A DNA stretch of 9,222 bases, from the NCBI GenBank assembly GCA_026986355.1, contig JALSOO010000167.1, positions 1 through 9,222 of the forward strand, read 5' to 3'. This document shows, one piece after another, positions 1 to 5,101 of the stretch (its first letter is position 1; each line of letters starts with the position of its first letter). The translations under genes and the position numbers were made by a program. The notes under the pieces are model-generated. The model was not told where the DNA came from. It saw nothing but the letters and a program-made list of their open reading frames with translations, and did not search any database. The DNA comes from Campylobacteraceae bacterium. GTDB taxonomy: Bacteria > Campylobacterota > Campylobacteria > Campylobacterales > Sulfurovaceae.

Positions 1-373
1 CTGTTTGGTTCATCTTTCTTGCTAATCTCTCTGGGATTCCCTCTGCTGTAATCATCATAGAACTAAATCCACCGATTTCAAGTGCTTCCATTGTTACACT
101 ATAAGCTGTTCTAAATGAACCAAAGTTTAAAAGTACATCAGCTTGTGGCTGTGCCTCTTTTGCCTCTGCTGTTGTTTTATATAGAGGTATCATCACCTCA
201 TCTGCACCATAGAAGAACTTCTCAAACTTATTTGAGCTTGTTGGTGCAACAATCGCTGCTACACTTGGTTTTTCTCTTTTGATTGTATAGTCATAATCCA
301 ACATTCTTTGGATAGCTGTTTTGTTGTTATTCCAAAAAATCGCTTGTGTATCTTTAGTATATAATCTTTCCAT
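1..373 (-). CDS. aclA: ATP-citrate lyase alpha (large) subunit AclA, N-terminal part
   Basis: Only the first 124 codons are inside the window; the gene runs off the left edge. With AclB it forms cytoplasmic ATP-citrate lyase, which cleaves citrate with ATP and CoA to acetyl-CoA, oxaloacetate, ADP and phosphate in the reductive TCA cycle. The visible part begins MERLYTKDTQAIFWNNN. It contains PSVAAIVAP (about residues 36-44) and LLNFGSFRTAYSVTMEAL (81-98), which match the start of the CoA-binding (succinyl-CoA synthetase alpha-like) part of the large subunit and the corresponding stretch of animal ACLY. The catalytic phospho-histidine and the citrate-synthase-like lyase domain would lie outside the window. 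The ATG at 373 follows the aclB stop by 10 bp, and a GGGAGA ribosome-binding site fills the gap, so the two genes are almost certainly co-transcribed. Family assignment rests on the sequence plus the adjacent AclB. Confidence 0.93.
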   Translation of the reverse strand, partial: MERLYTKDTQAIFWNNNKTAIQRMLDYDYTIKREKPSVAAIVAPTSSNKFEKFFYGADEVMIPLYKTTAEAKEAQPQADVLLNFGSFRTAYSVTMEALEIGGFSSMMITAEGIPERLARKMNQT

Positions 374-383
374 TCTCTTCTCC

Positions 384-1721
384 CTACTTCTCTAATGCCA
401 TACGCACGATGTCTGTAACATGTGTCTCTGGTCCATAAACTTCGATGTAAAGACCCATTCTATCTGCTGCTTCTTTAATATCTTTTAGACCTTTTTCATA
501 GTTTGGTCCACCACGTCTTACATAGATTTTTGTATCTACTGCTTTAAGCTTATCTTGGTAGTTTTCAAATGCTTGGATAATCCCTGTAAATGTTTTCGCT
601 ACATCTGTAAAGTTCGCAATCGCTCCACCAATAATAAGTACTTTTCCTCTACCTTGTGCATCTGGCTCACGTGTCATAAGGTCAAAAAGTGTCTCTGCAT
701 AGAATTTAGTCTCTCCAGTAGTAGGTCCTCCAGAGTACTCTCCATAGTTTGCAAGGTCATCAATTCCTGCCATATCTGCAATGGTATCAGCGTAAACAAC
801 TGATGCTCCACCACCTGCAACCATTGTCCAGATTCTAGCTTCTGGTTTTAGAAGTGTCAATTTAAGAGATGCACCTGTTTTGCTATCTGCCTCCTCTATT
901 GCTAATACTTCAGGAGATTTCTCTTCCATTCCAAATGAAGTTGGGTATTCAACATCTCCCCACTCACTTGTCATCATAAATCCTGCTGTATCATCAAGTT
1001 TTGCAACCATATCAAGAAGTTCAACTTTGTTACCTTGAAGTACAAATGGGTTGATTTCTAAGTAAGCAAAATTTAGTTCACGGTAAGCTTTAAAGAAACC
1101 GATACAAAATTCAGCAAAATTTGCTTTGTCAGCTTCTGCTACATCAGCAGGAACATTGGCTCTAATTTTTTCAGCTATTTCATCTTCAGTTGCAGTAATA
1201 GGGAATGCAACTTCAGTTACTTTTTCGTCCCAACCCTCTTCAACTTCCATTCCACCTTCAGCAGACATATAGATAACGTCATTATCTCCTACACAAGTTG
1301 CACTTACATAGTACTCCTCTTCTTGTGTATGAGGCATAAATGGCTCAACAAGGAAATGTGTTAGCATATCGACACTTGGCTCTCCTGTTGGAGTATCTCC
1401 ATCAAATGAGAAATAAACTTCTTGTTTTTCACTTGACTTCTCATCAATCCATGATGCTGCTTTTTCAAGAGTTACATCACCAGGTTTTTGGTCTTTAAAT
1501 AGAACTAATCCATTTTTACCTCTTTTTCCAAAAAGCATATCTGGTTTTGCTACTAAAGTTTTTTCATTTAACCATCTTTTTTCTTTAGCAATCTCTTTTA
1601 ATTCTGCTCCACTTTGAACCAATACTGTTTCATAAGAATAAGTAAAATCTGGAAAGTACTTATCCCAATGTCGAGCTAAAATTGACTTTGCGTCATATTC
1701 TCTAATCGCTTTTTGAGCCAT
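384..1721 (-). CDS. aclB: ATP-citrate lyase beta (small) subunit AclB
   Basis: This 445-residue protein is the ATP-grasp subunit of ATP-citrate lyase, which makes citryl-phosphate/citryl-CoA together with AclA in the reductive TCA cycle. It parallels the N-terminal half of animal ACLY. Visible motifs are LVAKPDMLFGKRGKNGLV (residues 56-73, nucleotide-binding lysines), LVEPFMPH (124-131), YLEINPFV (220-227, ATP-grasp metal ligands E222 and N224), VAGGGASVVYADTI (301-314), NYGEYSGGP (325-333), IIGGAIANFTDVA (363-375) and VRRGGPNYEKGL (401-412). The later motifs correspond to the citrate-binding region of ACLY. It is somewhat longer than the roughly 400-residue Chlorobium subunit. The ATG at 1721 is preceded by AAGGAGAA at 1733-1726, a strong ribosome-binding site. 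It is the first gene of an aclBA pair, downstream of a candidate promoter and a perfect inverted repeat. Glutamate and leucine codon choice seems mixed, leaning to GAA near the start, unlike glmS. Identification is very secure. Confidence 0.97.
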   Translation of the reverse strand: MAQKAIREYDAKSILARHWDKYFPDFTYSYETVLVQSGAELKEIAKEKRWLNEKTLVAKPDMLFGKRGKNGLVLFKDQKPGDVTLEKAASWIDEKSSEKQEVYFSFDGDTPTGEPSVDMLTHFLVEPFMPHTQEEEYYVSATCVGDNDVIYMSAEGGMEVEEGWDEKVTEVAFPITATEDEIAEKIRANVPADVAEADKANFAEFCIGFFKAYRELNFAYLEINPFVLQGNKVELLDMVAKLDDTAGFMMTSEWGDVEYPTSFGMEEKSPEVLAIEEADSKTGASLKLTLLKPEARIWTMVAGGGASVVYADTIADMAGIDDLANYGEYSGGPTTGETKFYAETLFDLMTREPDAQGRGKVLIIGGAIANFTDVAKTFTGIIQAFENYQDKLKAVDTKIYVRRGGPNYEKGLKDIKEAADRMGLYIEVYGPETHVTDIVRMALEK

Positions 1722-1746
1722 TGAGTTCTCCTTGTTTAAATTGTGT

Positions 1747-1765
1747 TAATGGTAGTTTACCATTA
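1747..1765. repeat. Perfect 8-bp inverted repeat upstream of aclB
   Basis: TAATGGTA at 1747-1754 and TACCATTA at 1758-1765 are exact reverse complements separated by GTT. The repeat ends 26 bp before the aclB start codon and sits just downstream of a candidate -10 box, so it would lie at the beginning of the aclBA transcript. It could be an operator for a dimeric regulator or a short 5'-leader hairpin. There is no T-run on the aclB-proximal side, so an intrinsic terminator is unlikely. The repeat itself is directly seen; any regulatory role is inference. Confidence 0.5.
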
Positions 1766-1774
1766 GCTAGTTTC

Positions 1775-1784
1775 ATTTTATATA
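1775..1784 (-). promoter_or_regulatory. Candidate -10 region of the aclBA promoter
   Basis: On the minus strand this stretch reads TATATAAAAT, a sigma-70-like -10 box. Transcription would start near 1768, placing the inverted repeat at about +3 to +22 and giving a leader of about 45 nt before aclB. No good -35 is visible at the right spacing, and there is no TG extension. It is the best candidate in the 93-bp gap that separates aclB from the upstream membrane-protein gene. TTATAAA at about 1803-1809 is a weaker alternative. Confidence 0.35.
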
Positions 1785-1814
1785 GTTGTTACTTATTGTC
1801 TTTATAACTTTACT

Positions 1815-2924
1815 TTACTTGTGTATTTTAGGAACATTGACCTCTTTACACCTCTCTATCCCATAATATTTTAACTGATATTGTACTTTTCGGTTTTTGA
1901 CTGTGTAACATTTCTTCCCTATCTCTTTTAGTTCTAAAACTTGCCAATAGGGTTTATAAAATTTATAGGCAAAGTGTTTTGATTTATCATCAAGGAGATA
2001 GAAAAAACTTTTATGAAAAATAATTACCATAGCACTCAAAATAAGTGAACTAAATAGAATCATAAATCCAACTCTATAATAGGTCTGAAATTGAGGTAGA
2101 CGGACATATAGACTTCTATGGTAGCTAAGTATCATCAATACAACTGATACAATAACATAGGGAGCAAAATCGGTCATATGAACCTGCTGACGTAATGAGA
2201 GTAGAATCGAAAAGATAAAGGATAAAAAAGAGATATACCACAATATGTCTTTCTCTTCTCGTAACCATATACGATATAGGGAGTAGAAAAAATAGAAAAA
2301 AACTAAAGGAGAGAAGAGTGCGATATAGAGTCCAAAGAGTTCCAAAAACTCTCCTGTTGGTTTGCCTCCTATATCTAATTTATTAAAATATAATAGTGTT
2401 AATAGCCCAAAAAGAAGAGATATACCCAATAGAACTCTATCTTTTTTAATAAAAGAGAAGATAGATAATGTAATAAAAAAGATAATGGAGGCATCATGAA
2501 CAATAAGTAGCAGTAGCATAACTATTATCTCTCCTATAAGAGTTCTATTTTTATAAAAAATTATAAAAAGAAGAACTAATGTAATGACAATAACAGCAAT
2601 ATTGACCAAAATAGTAGATGTAATAATCCCAGGAAGAAGCATAAAAATAGTAGTTACTAGGTAGTTATCTTTAATATTTTCAAAATAGTGTTTACTCATT
2701 TTATAAAATAGAAAAATATTAAAAAAACCAAAAAGTAAAAACGGTAGCCGAAACTCTAAACTATTTGAAAAGAAACCATCAAATAGATGAGTTAAGTGAT
2801 AGATTATACCACTCCCTTCATAGTAAATAGTAGCTTCATGAGAACCAATAGGAAGGGTTATAGCCAAATAAGTTATAGCAACTATATATAGAGATATAAA
2901 GATATAAAAATATGCACGACTCAT
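1815..2924 (-). CDS. Polytopic inner-membrane protein, possibly GT-C (PMT/ArnT-like) glycosyltransferase
   Basis: I do not recognise this 369-residue protein with certainty. It has about nine or ten hydrophobic segments (roughly residues 5-24, 60-75, 88-124, 131-158, 163-180, 193-217, 227-244, 253-267, 284-304). A basic, soluble tail of about 60 residues follows, with two cysteines (C339, C359). The first loop contains LPIGSHEATIYY (24-35), and EFRLPFLLFGFFNIFLFYK (57-75) follows. That layout, an acidic residue after the first helix followed by an R-L-P-x-x-L-F-G helix, resembles GT-C transferases of the PMT_2/GT39 type, which use polyprenyl-linked sugars at the periplasmic face. However, the usual D-E pair appears as H-E, and the protein is shorter than ArnT. 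It starts 4 bp after the trpG stop with no visible Shine-Dalgarno, so its translation is probably coupled to trpG. Base composition looks more AT-rich than its neighbours. The coding call is firm; the function is tentative. Confidence 0.8.
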   Translation of the reverse strand: MSRAYFYIFISLYIVAITYLAITLPIGSHEATIYYEGSGIIYHLTHLFDGFFSNSLEFRLPFLLFGFFNIFLFYKMSKHYFENIKDNYLVTTIFMLLPGIITSTILVNIAVIVITLVLLFIIFYKNRTLIGEIIVMLLLLIVHDASIIFFITLSIFSFIKKDRVLLGISLLFGLLTLLYFNKLDIGGKPTGEFLELFGLYIALFSPLVFFYFFYSLYRIWLREEKDILWYISFLSFIFSILLSLRQQVHMTDFAPYVIVSVVLMILSYHRSLYVRLPQFQTYYRVGFMILFSSLILSAMVIIFHKSFFYLLDDKSKHFAYKFYKPYWQVLELKEIGKKCYTVKNRKVQYQLKYYGIERCKEVNVPKIHK

Positions 2925-2928
2925 AAAT

Positions 2929-3498
2929 CTATAGTTTTAAAAAGTTATCCAACATCTCATGACCATATTCGCTCATAATTGATTCAGGGTGGAATTGAAC
3001 TCCATATATATCTTTTCCCTCTATCTCCAAAGACATAATCTCATGGTCATCTTTGCTATATGAGGTAGGGATAATATGAGCTGGTAAATTATCTCTATTT
3101 ACTGTCAATGAGTGGTAGCGTGTTGCTCTAAACTCATTTGGTAAATCTTGGAATATTACTGTTTTCTTATCTACCTCTATCTGTGAAGTCTTACCATGCA
3201 TCATATTTTTGGCACGTATTACCTCTCCACCAAAGGCTTGTGCAATACTCTGATGACCCAAACAGATACCAAAAATTGGGACTTTGTCTGTAAACTCTTT
3301 AATAAGTTCAAGTGTTACCCCTGCCTCATTAGGTGTTGCAGGGCCGGGGGAGATGATAATCTTCTCTGGATGTAACTCTTTTATCTCCTCTATACTCAAC
3401 TCATCATTACGAATCACTTTTAGGTCTGCACCTAGCTCCAAACAGTACTGCACTACATTATAGGTGAAGCTATCGTAATTATCTATCATTAAAATCAT
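2929..3498 (-). CDS. trpG: Anthranilate/aminodeoxychorismate synthase glutaminase subunit (TrpG/PabA)
   Basis: This 189-residue protein is a class I glutamine amidotransferase that hydrolyses glutamine and passes ammonia to a chorismate-using partner. The partner is TrpE for tryptophan or PabB for folate; many bacteria use one protein for both. It starts MILMIDNYDSFTYN, the family's N-terminal signature. It has the PGP turn (51-53), the nucleophile elbow GICLGHQ with C79, the substrate-contact stretch RYHSL (127-131), and the catalytic pair H170 and E172 in GVQFHPES. Length is normal for a stand-alone subunit. The first ATG (3498) fits a GAGAGGA ribosome-binding site about 10 nt upstream better than the ATG three codons later. 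No trpE or pabB lies in the window, so TrpG and PabA cannot be told apart by context. Upstream is gpt (43 bp away); downstream is the membrane protein. Confidence 0.93.
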   Translation of the reverse strand: MILMIDNYDSFTYNVVQYCLELGADLKVIRNDELSIEEIKELHPEKIIISPGPATPNEAGVTLELIKEFTDKVPIFGICLGHQSIAQAFGGEVIRAKNMMHGKTSQIEVDKKTVIFQDLPNEFRATRYHSLTVNRDNLPAHIIPTSYSKDDHEIMSLEIEGKDIYGVQFHPESIMSEYGHEMLDNFLKL

Positions 3499-3530
3499 AT
3501 TCTATTTTCCTCTCTTATTTTTATGGAAGA

Positions 3531-3539
3531 AGTATATCA
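3531..3539 (-). promoter_or_regulatory. Candidate extended -10 promoter for trpG
   Basis: On the minus strand this reads TGATATACT, a TGnTATACT extended -10 box. It lies wholly in the 43-bp gap between gpt and trpG. Transcription would begin near 3524, about 26 nt before the trpG ATG. No convincing -35 is present, but extended -10 promoters can work without one. It may add an internal start to a longer mqnE-gpt-trpG transcript. Confidence 0.4.
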
Positions 3540-3541
3540 AA

Positions 3542-3985
3542 TTATTTTAAATCCTCCGACCAAAAAAACTCTATCCACCCCTTAGCCTCTCTAACCCACC
3601 AATTTGGTTCGATAGAAGCTATTGGTTTATAAAATATAGATGCCGTATAGAAAGTTATAGTTGGATATTCTGCTTTTAATACCTTTAAGACCTCAATAAG
3701 TGTATCTCCTGAATCGACTATATCATCTACGATAAGTACTCTATTTGCATCTCTTAACTTTGGAATATTAAAAACTAGCACCTCATCAAGTTTTTGACTC
3801 TTATCATATCCAATCGTATTTATGGCATAGACTTCACGAATACCATAAAACTCTCCCAACATCTGACCCATACTTAATCCACCACGAGAGATGGGTAAGA
3901 TAGCATCAAACTTTTTATCTATCTTTTCTGTTAGAGTTTTTAAATCTTCTCTAAAAGAGTGGTATGGGTAGTATATTTTACTCAT
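3542..3985 (-). CDS. gpt: Purine phosphoribosyltransferase, Gpt-like
   Basis: This 147-residue type I phosphoribosyltransferase probably converts xanthine, guanine or hypoxanthine plus PRPP into the nucleotide in the cytoplasm (purine salvage). The PRPP-binding loop is VLIVDDIVDSGDT (residues 83-95), with the two adjacent aspartates D87 and D88. RGGL (34-37) matches the PRPP/pyrophosphate loop of xanthine-guanine transferases. The C-terminal WIEFFWSE (137-144) resembles the W-x-x-F-P-W-E ending of that family. Length fits Gpt (about 150 residues), and a similar short Gpt is known in Helicobacter. Base specificity cannot be read from the sequence, and a hypoxanthine preference is possible. Its ATG (3985) lies inside the end of mqnE: the two genes share ATGAGTAA, an 8-nt overlap, implying translational coupling. 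Only a weak GAGAG ribosome-binding site is visible. Confidence 0.85.
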   Translation of the reverse strand: MSKIYYPYHSFREDLKTLTEKIDKKFDAILPISRGGLSMGQMLGEFYGIREVYAINTIGYDKSQKLDEVLVFNIPKLRDANRVLIVDDIVDSGDTLIEVLKVLKAEYPTITFYTASIFYKPIASIEPNWWVREAKGWIEFFWSEDLK

Positions 3986-5042
3986 AAACTCTCAACTCAT
4001 TATATAGACTATCTCTCTCTACAGGAGTAAAGCCTGAACTTTTAATTAGAGAGATAAACTCATCTAGCTCTATACCATTAGCACTTTTTGCTCCTGCAGC
4101 TGATTGAATTGCCTCTTTTTGTATTGTTCCATCAAGGTCATTTGCTCCAAACTCTTGTGCTATAAGTGCTAGATTGATGGTTGATGTTGCCCAGTAGGCT
4201 TTGATATTTGGAATATTATCAAGTACTATTCTTGAAATAGCATAGGTTTTTAAAATCTCTTGCCCACTTGGGAAATTACAGTTTTTTAGAAAGTTATTCT
4301 CTTTTTGGTAGACAAGAGGGATAAAGGCATTAAATCCACCTGTTTTATCTTGTAAATCTCTTAATCGTATCATATGGTCAATTCTATTGGCTCTACTCTC
4401 TATATGACCAAAAAGCATCGTTGCGTTGCTCTCTTTACCTCTATTGTGCCACTTCTCATGAATCTCTAGCCATTGTGAAGAGGTTACTTTTCCTTTACAG
4501 AGATACTCTCTAACCTCTTCATCAAAAATCTCTGCTCCACCACCAGGCATAGAGTCTACTCCACTCTCTATCATAAGGTCTAAAACCTCATCATAACTCA
4601 ATCCATATTGACGGTGTAAAAAGTCAACTTCAGCTCCTGTCATTGATTTGATATGGATATCTGGGAACTTCTCTTTTATCTTTCTAAAAGCACCCATATA
4701 CCACTCTACACCATCATTAGGATTATGAGCCGATACAATATGAAGCTCCTTTGCACCCTTTTCTATCGCATTAGTAGCTATCTCTAAAATCTGTTCATGG
4801 CTCATAGTATATTGATTTGGATTTTTTCTACTTGCACTATAAGCACAAAATTTACAAATATCAGCACATACATTAGTAGGATTAATATGACGATTGATAT
4901 TAAAATAGCTCTTTTTACCAAATTTATCTTGTCTAATCTCATCAGCCAACTCACCTAATGTAAACAAATCAATATCATAGAGTGCTTCTGCCTCTTTTTG
5001 AGTCAACCTTTCTCTACTCTTTATCTTTTTAACTAAGCTCAT
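3978..5042 (-). CDS. mqnE: Aminofutalosine synthase MqnE (radical SAM)
   Basis: This 354-residue protein (start at 5042) catalyses the radical-SAM step of the futalosine menaquinone pathway, joining the adenosyl group of SAM to 3-[(1-carboxyvinyl)oxy]benzoate to give aminofutalosine. The [4Fe-4S]-binding triad is CADICKFC (C59, C63, C66), preceded by NINRHINPTN. Further family features are ELHIVSAHNP (99-108), MTGAEVDF (134-141), PGGGAEIF (166-173) and MLFGHIESRANR (209-220). The GGAEIF and GHIE stretches and the HINPTN leader favour MqnE over its paralogue MqnC. The frame stays open upstream to 5150, but the extra 36 residues are hydrophobic, cross the divergent promoter region and enter glnD. 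The ATG at 5042 has AGAGGA directly upstream and fits the family's N-terminus. It leads the mqnE-gpt-trpG group. Menaquinone is the usual respiratory quinone of Campylobacterota. Confidence 0.95.
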   Translation of the reverse strand: MSLVKKIKSRERLTQKEAEALYDIDLFTLGELADEIRQDKFGKKSYFNINRHINPTNVCADICKFCAYSASRKNPNQYTMSHEQILEIATNAIEKGAKELHIVSAHNPNDGVEWYMGAFRKIKEKFPDIHIKSMTGAEVDFLHRQYGLSYDEVLDLMIESGVDSMPGGGAEIFDEEVREYLCKGKVTSSQWLEIHEKWHNRGKESNATMLFGHIESRANRIDHMIRLRDLQDKTGGFNAFIPLVYQKENNFLKNCNFPSGQEILKTYAISRIVLDNIPNIKAYWATSTINLALIAQEFGANDLDGTIQKEAIQSAAGAKSANGIELDEFISLIKSSGFTPVERDSLYNELRVYE

Positions 5043-5046
5043 ATTA

Positions 5047-5052
5047 TCCTCT
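5047..5052 (-). promoter_or_regulatory. Ribosome-binding site fixing the mqnE start
   Basis: The minus strand reads AGAGGA here. Its GAGG core is 5 nt from the ATG at 5042, which supports that start over the upstream candidate at 5150. Confidence 0.7.
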
Positions 5053-5065
5053 TTTTTTACTTTTT

Positions 5066-5074
5066 TGGTATTAT
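5066..5074 (+). promoter_or_regulatory. Candidate extended -10 promoter for glnD-glmS
   Basis: The plus strand reads TGGTATTAT, a TGn extended -10 with hexamer TATTAT. Transcription would start near 5081, leaving about 21 nt before the glnD ATG and keeping its Shine-Dalgarno intact. Upstream is a T-rich run (5051-5066) rather than a -35 consensus; T-rich upstream tracts are typical of campylobacterote sigma-70 promoters. The box overlaps the oppositely directed mqnE -10. Confidence 0.5.
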
Positions 5075-5078
5075 AACA
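5070..5078 (-). promoter_or_regulatory. Candidate extended -10 promoter for mqnE-gpt-trpG
   Basis: On the minus strand this reads TGTTATAAT, that is TGn followed by a consensus TATAAT. Transcription would start near 5063, giving about 21 nt of leader before the mqnE ATG. There is no good -35 at the expected position, which would fall around the glnD ribosome-binding site. It shares bases 5070-5074 with the glnD -10 on the other strand. Confidence 0.6.
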
Positions 5079-5088
5079 GCAATATATT

Positions 5089-5093
5089 AGGAG
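5089..5093 (+). promoter_or_regulatory. Ribosome-binding site fixing the glnD start
   Basis: AGGAG stands 8 nt before the ATG at 5102. A GTG at 5093 in the same frame overlaps this site and therefore cannot use it, so the ATG is preferred. Confidence 0.75.
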
Positions 5094-5101
5094 TGGTAGA
5101 A

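Noticed and set aside
555..803. Plus-strand open frame of 82 codons
   Set aside because: It lies entirely antisense to the conserved part of aclB, is cysteine-rich low-quality sequence and has no convincing ribosome-binding site.
1747..1765. Inverted repeat as an intrinsic terminator for the trpG/membrane-protein genes
   Set aside because: The stem is AT-rich with only two G-C pairs, and the sequence after it on the minus strand has no T-run.
5081..5090. TATATT at 5083-5088 as the -10 for glnD
   Set aside because: It would start transcription after the Shine-Dalgarno, giving a nearly leaderless message; the box at 5066-5074 fits better.
5093..5101. GTG start for glnD at 5093
   Set aside because: The GTG overlaps the AGGAG ribosome-binding site; the ATG at 5102 is correctly spaced from it.
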